NCBI GenBank assembly: GCA_026261815.1
Contig: JAMPIT010000481.1
Coordinates: 744,001-808,000, forward strand
From: Monarcha castaneiventris obscurior
Taxonomy: Eukaryota > Chordata > Aves > Passeriformes > Monarchidae
DNA: 64,000 nucleotides
Direction: 5' to 3'
Made by a program: the position numbers and the translations under genes
Notes under the pieces: model-generated
Database searches by the model: none
What the model was told of the DNA's origin: nothing
Seen by the model: the letters and a program-made list of their open reading frames with translations, nothing else
Part shown: one piece after another, positions 48,217-59,448 of the stretch
How positions within the stretch are numbered: position 1 is the first letter of the stretch
How the letters are laid out: each line of letters opens with the position of its first letter

Positions 48217-49411
48217 TTTCAGGTAAAACCTATCCATAGCCTTCCCTCAAGCTCCCACACCAAGCCTGGGGAAAATCAGAGTCTTTTTACCTGAACATGC
48301 AAAACTCAACATTCCCATCTCCATCTTCTCGCTCCCTTTTTCCAAAAAAAATCAGGGTAGCACCGACCAAAGCCCAGCCTGGAGCTCTGTGCTGGGCATC
48401 ACCCATCACCCCTCTCACACTGTCCCATCCAGTGCCTGCTGCCATCCTTGTGCAGTTACTCAGCAATCTCCATTCCCCCCTGCATCCAAACACCCTGATC
48501 CTGCTGATCCAAACAGCTGCCTGCCCAGAGAGCCCCTGGCTGGTTCATCACCCCTGCACAGAGGGATGAGCTGTCTCTGGCCTCTCTCCCTGATCCTGGG
48601 TGCTCAGCTCAGCCCTCACCACTCCTTACAAACAGCAGCAGAGAGGATTACTGCTACCCAGGGAGCATCACCACTGGATCCATAAAAAGGCTAAATTCTG
48701 AATGTGTGGTGGCCTGCAGGTAACCTCTTTTCCCAATGAGATCGTTCCTTTCACATGAACTTCCTGGCCTCTCTTCGTGGCTGCGTGGGGTGCAGGAGCC
48801 ACAAACGCCCGCAGAGGCTGCCCCTGTAACCTGTCACTGCCTCAGTGGCTCCTCTGCCTGTGCTCCACACCGTGTGTGCGATGAGAAACGGGGCCAACAA
48901 CCCTGCTCTTGTATGAAAAGTGTCCTTTGATGCTTCCCCAGCTGTTCAGCCATTCAGCTGTTCCAGGATAGTGCCTCTGGCAGTACAGCTCCCCGCTGTG
49001 GCTGTGCTGGGGCGTCAGCAGATGGAGCATATCGTGGTTATTGAAGCTGGATGCAGTGGCTGTCAGCAGCCTCGCATTGCCTGGCATATGCAAATAGATC
49101 CCAGGCATCTGGTTGTGTCTCGGGCTGGCCACGTCCAAAAATAGGCAAAGAAACCTGTGGGTTAGGGAGCCCCACTGGCCCTGGCTTGGATGGCATCGTG
49201 CAATAGTCACTGTGTGATCCCTGAGGAGATGGGTAGGAAGCCAGGGAAGGGGGAGTTTTCAAAAGTAGTGGAACTGCAAATGGTCATGCAAAATGCACAC
49301 CTGAGAGGTGACCTGGGTGCTGCAGGGCCTGGGGGGTGTGAGAGCACAGCCACAGACAGGAGCAGCCCCAGCATCAAGGGCCGTTATTGGAACAGGGACT
49401 GGAATGAAATA
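48217..49411. other. unique non-coding sequence, GC-richer
   Basis: Overlapping frames up to 122 codons on both strands, no domains. A CpG-containing part lies at 48770-48900. No gene seen before the CR1 copy at 49412. Confidence 0.5.
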
Positions 49412-49668
49412 AAGACAAGGCAACAGAAGAAACTGATGCACAGGAAGTTCCACCTAAATATGAGGAAGAACTTCTTCCCTGTGCAGTAACTGAGCACTGA
49501 ACACATTGACCGGAGAGGGTGTGGAGTCTCCCTCACTGGAGATATCCCAAAACCATCTGGATGCAATCCTGTGCAATGTGCTCTGAGGTGGCCCTGCTGG
49601 AGCAGGGAGGTTGGACCAGGTGAACCACTGTGATCCCTTCCAACCTGACCCATTCTGTGATTCTATGA
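49412..49668 (+). mobile_element. CR1 LINE 3' end, sense
   Basis: Landmarks in order: GACAAGGCAACAGAAGAAAC, ACAGGAAGTTCCACC, AGGAAGAACTTCTTCCCTG, GTGTGGAGTCTCC, GGAGATATCC, GCAATCCTGTGCAATG, GAGCAGGGAGGTTGGACC, CCCTTCCAACCTGACCC, ending with two octamers ATTCTGTG and ATTCTATG at 49652-49667. This is the end of CR1 ORF2 plus the 3' UTR, 5'-truncated. The reading frame is interrupted, so no product is made. It is the best preserved copy in the window. Confidence 0.97.
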
Positions 49669-49726
49669 AATGTTTGATGCACCTTGGATGCTTGTGACAC
49701 CTTTTACTTCACTTTGGTATCACTGA

Positions 49727-49820
49727 AACATAGAATATCCTGAGCTGGAAAGGAGACATAAGGATCATTAAGTTCTAGCCCTGGCCCTGCACAGGACAAT
49801 CCTAAGAACAACACCATCAG
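49727..49820 (-). mobile_element. CR1 LINE 3' fragment, antisense
   Basis: Plus-strand reading: CATAGAATATCCTGAGCTGG, AAAGGAGACATAAGGATCAT, CCCTGGCCCTGCACAGGAC, CACCATCAG. This is the reverse complement of a CR1 3' end of the 'TATCCTGAG' subtype. Its 3' end faces that of the sense copy at 49412-49668, 58 bases away. Confidence 0.9.
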
Positions 49821-50462
49821 TTTAGCTTGTTGGTATAACAATCAAAAAAAGGAAATTAAATGTTTGTTTATCTCCAACTTTTTTTCAGATTCGTCATGTG
49901 TCACCCAGTCAGTCAGCAGATGAACAAGCTGAGTGCACAAAAAATCCAGCCCAAATTGGTGCTGTTTGCACCAGTTATGAACTCTACACCTCTCTATATG
50001 GAGCTCACAGTCCTGTCAGTGTCTGCAAATTCCATGTGATGATCTACAGCCAGATCTCATAACTGCCCGGTTGAGTCTGAGAAAGGATTTTCAGCCCCAG
50101 CGCCTGTAGGATGGTGACTCTTACCACTGATGCATTGCACAGCATTGAGATGTTCTCACATTAAAGAGCATCATTTCAAACCACCTGAAAAACCCCAGCT
50201 GGACGCTAGTGCTGCACTCAGAGGCAGATAAGAGAGCACTGAGATTAAACGCTGTGAGGTGCAGGTACTGCAGGTGGCAGTGGCACACCTGGGCAGGTGC
50301 AGCCAAGGATAATCCCTCACTGATGTCATGGGGCAGGTTGAGAAAAGGGTGTTACAGAACAGCCTCCCCGAGAGTTTTCTTTACTTCTCCTCTGGAGATG
50401 GAACATGTTCTCCTGTCCTCCGGTCTGCCCTGCTTTGTCCTGGCTCTGTGGATGCTGGGAGG
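49821..50462. other. unique non-coding sequence
   Basis: Mixed sequence. The left end of a 160-codon chance-like frame (50209-50691 plus) begins here. No other feature. Confidence 0.5.
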
Positions 50463-50558
50463 GGAACCCAGCAATCATCCCAGCACAGCCGAGGGATGCC
50501 TCGGGCTAGTGGAACCCAGCAATCATCCCAGAGCAGCTGAGGGATGCCTCTGGCTCTG
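50463..50558 (+). repeat. 48-bp tandem duplication
   Basis: Two head-to-tail copies of a 48-base unit (50463-50510 and 50511-50558), each opening GGAACCCAGCAATCATCCCA. They differ at about eight positions, clustered in the middle and at the right end. The unit is a multiple of three, so the surrounding 160-codon frame stays open and shows the duplicated peptide EPSNHP...AEGCL. No evidence of coding. Confidence 0.9.
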
Positions 50559-51506
50559 GTGTGGCACATCAAATCTCCCCTCCCCGGCCCGGCAGTCTCC
50601 TGGCGCTCCCTGCCATGCCAGTGCCTTACCCAGCTCCTGCCTGCTCCTGTGCTTCCTCCCCGGCTCCTCTTGCAACATCAGGGGAACATAAAAGGAGGGA
50701 AGGAAGAGAAATAACACCCTGAATATTGTGCCTTCTAATTAGGCTGGCAGTGATCAAACAGCTTCTCAGGAGCACACGGGGTAAGGTTTGCTGGCACAGG
50801 GCTTTGCAGCCATGCCCATTATTGCCAGAGGAAAAGCAAGTTCCATCCTTGTGGGACCTCGTGCGGTCTCCTGAGGTCACAGAGCAGCCTTAACTGATCC
50901 AGAAAGACCTGGAGGGAGAAGGTGAAATCCAAATTCCTTCCCCACCTTTGCTAATGGTGTCCTCACTGTAAAGGGACTTGTACAAACTTCAGCTGCACAA
51001 GCTGTTCCTGTGATGTTGTTGTATAAATATGTTTTATGTATAAATATGCATTTGAATCCGTGTTTGGACTCAAACCTGTCTGTTCATCCAGCTGTCGAGT
51101 AACCTCTGCAAACAGCAGGGTCCTTCGTGACAGATTGAAACCGAGAAAACCGCTGCCTGTTCTGCAAAACATATTTAATTTGTTAAAGAGATGGGAACTT
51201 TGTTGAATTAATAAGATGTGCTAGAGAAGGGAGCCACTCTCCAAAGAGCTGAATCCTGGTTACAAGTGCAGTTTGCAGCTTGCTGGTAATCCTGCAATTA
51301 AAGCTACAGTACCAGCGTATCACAAAAATGGGATTTGCATAATTTGAAATTTGAGGAAAATCTCTAAATACTTTAATTTTGATAGAAACTGTTTCCACTG
51401 CTGACATGTGTCTACACCTATAATTTCAGCTGATAAATTGCTGTAATTTCTCCTCCATTTCATGTTCTTTCTAACATTAATTGTCAGTTGTAGAGTAAAA
51501 CAGTAG

Positions 51507-51528
51507 AAAGAGAGAGAGAGGGAGAGAA
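51507..51528 (+). repeat. short (AG)n repeat
   Basis: About 20 bases of AG dinucleotides interrupted by one extra G. Confidence 0.8.
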
Positions 51529-51597
51529 TAATGTCATTGTGCTTTTGTGGTGTGAATAGCCTTCCGAGGAATGATTATCTTCCACACAGATGCAAAC

Positions 51598-51645
51598 AAA
51601 AAAAAAAAAAAAGAGACAGAGAGAGAGAGAGAAAGAGAGAGAGAC
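51598..51645 (+). repeat. A-run followed by (GA)n
   Basis: Fifteen A residues followed by a GA-rich run with two irregularities. Minus-strand frames through it read Ser/Leu/Phe repeats and are artefacts. Confidence 0.9.
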
Positions 51646-52535
51646 CTCTTGGTTTGCACAAAACTGCAATGGGCATCAGTGTCTCACTGTGAGGTAGGGA
51701 AACAGGGAGTTAAAGCCAGGTAAATGTACCTGGGAAGGATTGTGGGCATTTCCCAGGCTGCTGGAAGGAAAGAGGGACTTTCCACGGGGATGTGGAGCTG
51801 CAGAGGATGTCTGGTGATGCATAGCAGGAGGCCTGAGCTGCAGGATTCCAGGGATTGAATCCTCAGTGTCAGCCTCCTTCTGTCCCAAGCAAGACCCTCT
51901 CAGAGCCATCAGCAGTGATGGACTCACCTGGTTGGGTTTTCCAGAAGGAAAACTGAGGGGAATAAAGGCAAGCAGTGAGGCCCTGCATGAAGCAACTTCA
52001 CAGCACCTTCTCCACCCATGACCTGTCCCCATCCCACCTCCCCAAATGCCACTTTTCAAGCTACTTTTAAATAAAATACCCTTTCAAACAGAGGGCTAGT
52101 GGTACTAAATTATTCTATTAATTTATTATTCATGATGAAAAATTATTCTAATAAACGGTGAAAAATTATTCTAATAACATTCTATCCTATTAATATTCTG
52201 CAGCCAAGCAGTTAAAGTCACTTCCTGTGGCTGCTCCCCTCCTTAGCGCTGATCTATTTCTTACAGAATTTATTGAAATTAAAATCTGCTTCTTTGGAAA
52301 TGTGTTGCATTTAACAAAACCAGTGGGGGGAGATGAGCTGTGAGCAAGGAGAGAATCAGGCAGCGATTTTTCCCTTCTGCTGACAGAGCAGGGGGATGCC
52401 TGGCGGGGTGGGAGCTGGGCAGATCCAAACTGCAGAGTCAGGGATGGACCAGCCTGGGTCATTTGGGTGCTGTCACACTGTAGCCCATTAACTCACAGCA
52501 CCCATATCACTAATTAATGCTAATCCAGTGTCTCC

Positions 52536-53280
52536 CTACATTTCCCAGTGCAGGGAGACAGCTCCTTGCCCATCCCTTTCCCTTGGCTGGAGTCCTGCAA
52601 GCTCCACTGCTGCACCTCCCTCGGTGGTGTCTCTTCTCACAGCCCTTGTGCAGAAACCTTCCTGAAGTCCAAGGAGCTGCACTGCCAGAGTCTGGGCATC
52701 ACTTCCACGGGAACAAGAGGAGCTTGTAGTCAAATGAAGGACAAGGCTGGGGACCCTGCTGTCACCCGGGCCCCAGGGACAGTCCAGGCAGCACCGTGCC
52801 ACCCCTCCTCCTGCAGCTCCCTCTGCACTGGCACCACAAGCCTGCCAGGCTTTGTGCCAGGGATATTTTCCTAATGGTTCCTCTGCCTGCTCTGCCCACA
52901 GCCCTCCTTGCCTGCCAGCTGGCTGGGGTGGTCCTGGGCCCTCACAGGCAGCTGGGGAGGTTTCATGGGCACGCAGGGCTTGGAGCCTGCGTACAGGTGG
53001 CAGAGCAGCCCTGGAGCCCAGCACAAGGAGCCCACTGCTCCCCAGCAGCACCCCGGGCACGTTCTGGGTCCCCACTCAGGGCAAAGGGGGATGTGGGAGG
53101 CTGTGATGGGGCAATTCCTGGTTCCCAGAGCTTGCAAGTCCACACAGCTGTCAGAGATGTCCTGAGGAAGTGTCCTACAGAGGCGTGGCAGAGAGGTGTC
53201 TCAGGGTTTCTCTTGCAGCCAGATGCAGCATCTGAGCGATTTTGGAGAGCAGACAGCAGATGAGCATCTGCCACGGGGCA
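52536..53280. other. GC-rich non-coding patch
   Basis: GC content is visibly higher than the flanks. A minus-strand frame of 179 codons (52536-53075) and plus-strand frames of 155 (52796-53263) and 108 codons overlap extensively. In GC-rich DNA all frames lose stop codons together, so this is expected without coding. CpG is not especially frequent (mostly CCTG/CAGG words), which argues against a CpG island. Confidence 0.45.
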
Positions 53281-53609
53281 CTTCTGAACCTGCCTGACCA
53301 GTCACAAGGTGCCTTCTCATCTGGCTTTGCTCCCCCAGTCATCCATACAACTTAGGAAATAAAAGGTTTAACTCTGCAGAGGAGCAGCACACCCATGTCT
53401 GTGGGTCTGTCAGCCATAGGTGTTGCTTTCCCTAAAACTTCCCTGGCCAGTCTTGGTTTTGTCTGCACACACCTGCTCCATGCCAGGGCCAGGTCATCTT
53501 CTGACATTCTCTTTTTCCCTACTTTTTTCTCATTGTCTCTACAAGCCTAATAATTCCTTGCACATTGATGTCAGCTCCTTCCTGCACCTGCCCACCTGGC
53601 ACAGGTAGC

Positions 53610-53985
53610 TTTGTCAATCGCACGGCAAATTACATGCACAAGTCTGTGTTAAATGTTTCAGCGGCTCAAAGTCCTAATGAAAAACTAACCTCCAGGTGAC
53701 ATTATTGCAGCTTTAACAGGTGGTAAAAGGATTTCCTCTCAAAGGACTTTCACTGAAACCATCCTCTTTGTGCGTTCCTCCCTTGCAGCGTAGGTAATTA
53801 AAGGACCAGTCAGAGCTCAGAAGATTCCTCAGCTTTTGCATTTGAGGATATCTTTCACTCTATTTTTTCCCTCTTCTCTGATGGCATATTAGATCAATAC
53901 ATTAAGCAACATCCTCTGTTTCTCCTGAGAATATTCATCAATAATAATGAATACTACTTGCTCCAGGGCTGGCCCCTCCTTGCCC
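53610..53985. promoter_or_regulatory. candidate conserved non-coding element
   Basis: No open frame of 60 codons or more lies between 53609 and 54575. The block holds GTCAATCGCACGGC, AAATTACATGC, CCTAATGAAAAAC, GACATTATTGCAGC, GGTAATTAAAGGACC and ATACATTAAGC. Texture and absence of frames are seen; constraint is inferred. Confidence 0.3.
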
Positions 53986-55380
53986 AGGAATATCACTGGT
54001 ACCCGACACAACCCTGTTGGAATAACTCTGGCATTTGTTTTTATTTCTGAGATTCATTTAATTTCTTTTCTCTCTGGGATTGTGGAGGCCCTGCTTTGTT
54101 CTGGGTTTGGAAGCTGATGGTCAGCTGAAGCTGAGAGTTTATCTGGTCCAGTGGGGAAAGGGGTTTACATCAAAGTAAAGCACGAGAGGAAACTCCTTAA
54201 TCCCGACTGACTGCGCCCCTGAACAACTGCCTCACCCTAATAACACATGGACCCAGCTGTATCGATGCATTTTGCTTTTTACCCAGGTACGATATACTTA
54301 TTTACCATGATAGCAGAACAAAATCAAAGTATTTTAAACAAAAATGCTTGATACTGGGCTATCTTTCCTAATCCCAGGCAGCAGTCACAGAGCCAGGCAC
54401 TGTGCAGCTAAAGCGGCTTCTCGGAGTGCTTGTCCTGCTCCTGCTCAACAGAGGATGGATAAAACCTCAAAATAATGATGCAGTGAGTAAAGGGTTGGAT
54501 TTGGGAGATGAGGACAGTGCTGCAGAATCAGGAATAGGAGCACACACCTAGAACCTCTCTGAGCACCAGAGAAGTTTGTGCTGCTCTTACTCTGTGCACA
54601 CCAATCTACTTTGTCCCAGTAATTATATAGGTTCCTTCAGACTCTTGAGTGATGTAAATCTTGCTTTGCACCTTTTCTGCATCCTTGCTGCAGAAGAGGT
54701 TTTCAAGGAAGCAAATACATCAGTTAGACAAAGGGAAATTATTGCAGACAGTGCCTTAAGCTCCATTTGCCTCATACTTGTTATTTCTTCCTTCTCCAAG
54801 AAGTTAATCAAGAGGTCTAGTTAATTGATGTGGGTCGTGCTTTTCAGCCAGCCTGAAGCATGTACACCTGCCTGGTGCTGTTCTTTTCCATCACTGGGAT
54901 GGTCCAAGTTACTCATGGACTTGAAGCCATGAGGGGGGCAATCATTGCCTCCACCCCAGTCAAAACCTCTTTGCGCATTTAAATAATAAACTCATGTTCC
55001 TGATTGCCACTGTGTTTATTGCGTGAGCTGCTGCCCCCAGCCTCACTCAGTAACTGGGATCAGGCACTTTGGGCTACCTGGGGATATTTTTGATTTCTTA
55101 TTTGGCATGATTTTTTTTGGTGTTTTTTTTTTTTTCACTTTTGCAAGGTGAGCACTTGTCCCCAGCACGATTATCACAGCGGCGAAGGGCAGAGCCCTGC
55201 TTTGTGCCAGAGACTCCCTGGCTGCTCTCGAGAGCCTCTGCACATCCCTCCTTGCTGGAGCGCTTTCATGGTGCTCTTGATGTGGGGATGTTTATCTTTG
55301 CTCAGTTCTTACCCATTGGTGCATCTCTCAGCTAAAGTGCTTTTCCTCAGATTGTGAAACCCACTGTAGTCCTGTCTTTG
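53986..55380. other. unique non-coding sequence
   Basis: Frame-free to 54575, then an 82-codon plus frame with a mirrored minus frame (54576-54824, 54623-54811). A T-run with interruptions lies at 55110-55135. Nothing recognisable. Confidence 0.5.
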
Positions 55381-56050
55381 TTAAGAAGATAAGCTACAGC
55401 GGGAAAGCAGCAGCAGAAGCGAGAAGAAAATTCCTCTAGTGTGTTATATCTTTTTCTCCCAAGGAATATCACACAACTTGGACAGCTACTGTAATGCTAA
55501 TAGACAAATCAAAACTCTGAGGAGCGAAATAGAAACATCCAACCATATTAAATAAGGGGGGTTTGTGTGTGTTTGAAAGCTCACAAAAAAATCTAGATAT
55601 TAAATTGATGTCCTGGCACTTGTGCAGTGTAATGGGCAGATTCAATTAAAAGAAGAAAATATGTCCAGCCTGTAGTGTGGACTAAGCAGCAATAAAAAAG
55701 CAAATCAATTTTTCAGGAGTTTCAAAGCCTGGTGCAGATTTCCAGAAGGCAGAAGCCAAAAATATATTTATTAAAAAAGACCCCAGGGGCTCAGCAGTGT
55801 CATTTTAACCCAACTACTGCACCTTCAATATGATGAACTGTCACGAAATTTTGAGAAATACTTTGTAAATAATCCATTTATATGTATAGATATAGCATGT
55901 TCTATATGTATAAATAAATGCATATGCTTCTGTTGCATATATACAATGTCATTGATTATTTGACAGAGGTGCAATGTAAAAACTGTAAAAAAACCCACAA
56001 ATCAAGTTCAGTTATAGTCATTTGGGTTCCTAGTGTAAGAGCAGTGTTGG
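55381..56050. promoter_or_regulatory. candidate non-coding element, AT-rich
   Basis: Frame-free for about 700 bases. It contains AGAAGATAAGC (GATA), GTAATGCTAATAGAC, ATATTAAATTGATG, CAATTAAAAG and CAAATCAATTTTTC. At 55880-55945 a short AT-rich stretch holds the palindromic GCATATGC and an ATATAG/CTATAT mini-hairpin. Confidence 0.22.
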
Positions 56051-56564
56051 GTTTTCTATGTAGCATAAATTAGGGAACTGGATATTTTTATATATGTGTA
56101 GAAGCGTGAGTGCATATACACGTGTCTGTAGGAAGATGATTGTGTGCACACACTTACATTTAGACACAAGTGTTGGTGGCTTATTTGCAGAATATTCCAG
56201 CTGTAACTATACCAGAATTCCTGGTTTGGGGATCTTGGACTGAAATCAGAGTTTATCCAGCCAGCCCAGCACAGAACCAAGAGTGGCAGCTCACAGTTCC
56301 ACGCTTCCCTGCAGCTCTACACAGCAACCTTCAGAAATCAATGGACAGGGAGTCCCAACCTCCCTTCTACTTTTTAATCCTACCCAAAGCACAGTTATGA
56401 TCCCACTGAAACCAACTGCAGAACTCCTGGGTGAATAGAAGAAGGGTTTCCACCACAAAAATCATTTTAAGGGATCCATTTGAGCTTTTGGTCATTCTTT
56501 GGCTGGATGAAATCTAGAAATAAAGAACAGTAGATCCTGCTGCCAGCCATGGTCTCAACTTGCT
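56051..56564. other. unique non-coding sequence
   Basis: Short overlapping frames on both strands (56056-56280 minus, 56170-56400 plus). No feature. Confidence 0.5.
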
Positions 56565-56693
56565 TTGAGGCCAGGTTGGATGAGGCTTTAAGCAACCTGG
56601 TTTAGTGGAAGGTATCCTTGCCCACGGCGGGAGGGTTGGAATGAGATGAGCTTCAACCTTTCCAACCCAAACCATTCTGGGATTCTATGATTT
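56565..56693 (+). mobile_element. CR1 LINE 3' end, sense
   Basis: Landmarks are GAGGCCAGGTTGGATGAGGC, TTTAAGCAACCTGG, AGTGGAAGGTATCC, GCCCACGGCGGGAGGG, TTGGAATGAGATGAGC, CCTTTCCAACCCAAACC and two octamer-like units ATTCTGGG and ATTCTATG (56674-56689). The copy is strongly 5'-truncated. No coding remnant. Confidence 0.94.
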
Positions 56694-57355
56694 TGACTAA
56701 TCCCTGGCAATTTCTGCATGGTCATCTATCTGTCGGTTCGACAGGGAGCCTCTGACATTTGCATGAGGGATTTTTATTGTCTCTTTTCTTCCTCCCTTTG
56801 TTTTTTTGCCACCGTTGCTGATAAAAACAGGTGCTCGTAAAATGTTTCTCTGTGGTCAGGCAGCAAACCGAGAAAAAATAATTTTCTCTTGTTACACTGA
56901 GCCACAGATTTATTTCCCTGAAGAAACCCAAGTGTGACTGCAAAGGTAAAATACAAATAAAATAAAAAAAAAAAAAAGAGAGAAGAGTAAGCAGCATGGT
57001 GGTGATGATTAAGGTGCCCTTCCAAGAAATAAATAAATAAGCCCAAGCTCCCAGCACTGTGCAGCACCCAGGGTCATTCCACGGCTCTCCCCATAATCAG
57101 GATGGGGAAGAGCCCAGCACAGGCAGGACCTCCCATCTCAAACCCCCAGTGCTAGAGACAATTTTCACCCAGCTGGCAGGATGGATGTGGTTTTTATTTA
57201 AAACAGAGATGAACATGCACACAGAGGGAAAGAAACCCCGCAAAGCCAAATTTTCTTCTAAACCTGTTTACATTTGGCGGCACTCAAGATCATCTTGAAC
57301 CATCTTGGCTATTTCCTTTCCTTTTCCCTTTGAAGTTGTAAGTACTACATAAGCC
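56694..57355. other. unique non-coding sequence
   Basis: An A-rich run with AAAT units lies at 56950-56977, followed by GAGAGAAGAG. Minus frames (56722-57057, 56774-57067) are low-complexity Leu/Phe/His-rich and chance-like. Confidence 0.5.
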
Positions 57356-57357
57356 CT

Positions 57358-57412
57358 AAAAAAAAAAAAAAAAAGGAAGAGAGAGAGAAAAAGGGAAAGG
57401 GAAAAAAAAAAG
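57358..57412 (+). repeat. A-run and purine tract
   Basis: Seventeen A residues, then GGAAGAGAGAGAG and an AAAAGGGAAAGGGAAAA stretch: about 55 bases of pure purine. A pyrimidine stretch TTTCCTTTCCTTTTCCC lies about 35 bases to the left and could pair partially with it. Confidence 0.9.
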
Positions 57413-57539
57413 TGTATGAAGACACCATTTGTGATATGCATTTTTAAATAATGACATTTTAAAAGGTTGAAATGTTGTGGCACCTTTTGCAAAGTTATGC
57501 CATTTAAACAAGATAACATGGCATTTTACCACTAAAGAC

Positions 57540-58030
57540 AAGACCCTATTTTTCACTCTTACCTTTGAACAGTTTATGATTTTGCAATAGTATCCTTTAG
57601 CTATGTAGCTCTCTGTTCTCTTTCAAATGGAGGACATCTCTTCTAATTGTGCTTATGATACAAATTAGCATTGGGGTTTTCTTTCTAAGAGCACTGTGCC
57701 TATCCCAAATATTTTTTCTCCTATATGGGATTCAGGAAGGAATCGTAATTAATTCCTGTTTCAGTGAAAAAGCAAAGCTATTTTTAAATTGCATGCCTTA
57801 TTGAATTAGCAAAGTGTTAGACAATTAACAGCCTTTCTTTTTATTTTTATGTTCTTTAAAATGCAGATTCAGTTTAATACTCTTTTCCCTTTCATTCTTT
57901 TCGTGTGTCCTAATTGTTAGCTAAGTAGTGTCAGGACTGCGTGTTATCGGCCAAGGCAGGTGTCAGGTTTAATATTATTAAAGATGCAATTACTCCTTTC
58001 TCAAGCACAGCTTGTCAGTTTAGCTCATCG
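57540..58030. promoter_or_regulatory. candidate conserved non-coding element
   Basis: No open frame of 60 codons or more between 57557 and 58019. The words TCTAATTGTGC, CGTAATTAATTCC, TTGAATTAGC, GACAATTAACAGCC, CCTAATTGTTAGC, GTTATCGGCCAAGG (CpG retained) and TAATATTATTAAAG give a dense homeodomain-site landscape. Among the stronger enhancer-like blocks of the window by eye. Confidence 0.35.
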
Positions 58031-58218
58031 ATGTATATATCAATACATTTTTAAATGAAAAAAAAACCCAACCAAATCTCTGTTTCCCATCCATAACCAT
58101 CTCCTTGGTATTTTGCCCCTTATTTGGAAACGTCGCTCCAACCTCAGCATACAGGAGTCCTGGGAACGTGATGAGCAGTGACAGTCTGAGCGAGCTGCAC
58201 AATCACATTCCTCAGCTT

Positions 58219-58275
58219 AGAATCACAGAGTCATTTATGTTGGAAAAGACCCTTCAGATCATCCCAAACACACGG
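58219..58275 (-). mobile_element. CR1 LINE 3' fragment, antisense
   Basis: AGAATCACAGAGTCATTTAT, then GTTGGAAAAGACCCTTC and AGATCATCCCAAACAC match the reverse complement of the 'GTTGGAAAAGACCCTTAAGATCATC' CR1 subtype. Similarity is lost after about 57 bases, where CpG-rich unrelated sequence begins. Confidence 0.82.
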
Positions 58276-59037
58276 GCTGTGAGACTCCGAGGATGTGCCG
58301 TCTCCCGGGGCTGCCGCTTTGAGCACCCGCGAAAGGTTGGGGGAGAAAAAACTGTAACTGAGGAGCTGACTGATTTCTTGACATTGGGCCTGCGTCACAT
58401 AAGGGTTCTGGGGAAGTTGTAAGGAAAAATGTTGGTTTATGCTGCCAACACCCATAAAGGAGATGAGAACGCAGGGCTGGGAGTTCGTGTGCTGCCAAGC
58501 AGAGCTCCAAGTATCTGCTCTGGAATCGTCGCAGGGGAATCCTCCGAGTTACACGGAGCCAAGGCTGAATTCTTCCTTCTCTGTCCTCAGAAAGCTGATG
58601 GGTTCAAAATGCCGTTGTCCTCAGCTGCAAATTTTGGATTTGGGGTTTTTCTTCAATTGCATTGCAAGTACTGTCCCAGAGAATGTGCTGTATGGATGGT
58701 TTAGTCACTAAAAATTGGATGCAAAGTTAATCAAAACTTCCCACTCAATAGGGCTTGAATTCATAAATCGTTTTAACTAGCAAAGGTGGAAACACTGAAA
58801 CAGGATTTTTTGTTAGAAATTTCCTAAATTATACACTCAAATTTCAAACGCATGTTTTCTCTTCAGCTCTGGATAAATCTTGTTTTAAGAAAAGGTTTGG
58901 GAGTTGGACATCTTGTCGAACACGCTCTGTTTGACCCAAAATGAAGTAGAGATGCACACAGCCCTGCAATTTGGCCACCATTCAAAAAATCAATTATTCT
59001 CAATGCTTACACTGTGCCCCTTGAGGGAAATTGTTCT
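58276..59037. other. unique non-coding sequence
   Basis: The left part (58276-58345) is CpG-rich (GACTCCGAGG, CTCCCGGGGC, CCCGCGAAAGG). Frames up to 105 codons on both strands are chance-like. No gene seen. Confidence 0.45.
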
Positions 59038-59110
59038 CTGACCACTCCTGGTCAGATGAACCATGTCCTGAAGGGTATATAAGCCATGAGCAGATAACAG
59101 TTTAACAGAT
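59038..59110 (+). promoter_or_regulatory. hairpin plus TATA-box-like sequence
   Basis: A perfect 7-base stem with a 4-base loop (CTGACCA-CTCC-TGGTCAG, 59038-59055) lies about 20 bases left of GGGTATATAAGCC, a good TATA-box match at about 59079-59086. The arrangement recalls U3 regions of LTR elements or a core promoter. I find no matching LTR ends, polyadenylation signal or downstream gene, so this could be coincidence. Confidence 0.2.
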
Positions 59111-59448
59111 CGAGTTATGGTTTATTCACACATCTTCATCCAGCATCAGCACACCAAAGGTATTTCCACTCTGACACTTTCCTTTCCTATTAGTGTACAC
59201 ACAGCTCTTTTTCAAGCTGAGTGCCCAGAATATCCACAGCCCATATTTATTACCCTCCACACTTGCATGTTGTAGACTGCTCATTTCATCATGAGGATGG
59301 TGCTCATTGCCAGGTCAGCTTCCATTCATTCTGGAAATTTGCAGATACTCTTTGCTGCAGGACCTAATCTGCAGCCAAAGAGCTTCTGAGCAAACCCAGA
59401 TGAGAGTTCTCCACGTTAGAAAAATATGTAAAATGCAGTGGGCTATTT
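59111..59448. other. unique non-coding sequence
   Basis: No recognisable features. Only the start of a 107-codon chance-like frame (59307-59630 plus) that runs into CR1. Confidence 0.5.

Larger units (their letters stand above)
50559..52535. other. unique non-coding sequence with purine simple repeats
   Basis: A frame-poor AT-rich region lies at 52065-52200, with AATTATTCTA repeated three to four times (near 52108, 52141 and 52165). Chance-like frames reach 127 codons (51676-52059 minus). No gene seen. Confidence 0.5.

Noticed and set aside
52536..53075. 179-codon minus-strand frame in GC-rich sequence
   Set aside because: Overlapping frames stay open on the other strand too, as expected from GC-rich composition. 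The translation shows no domain.
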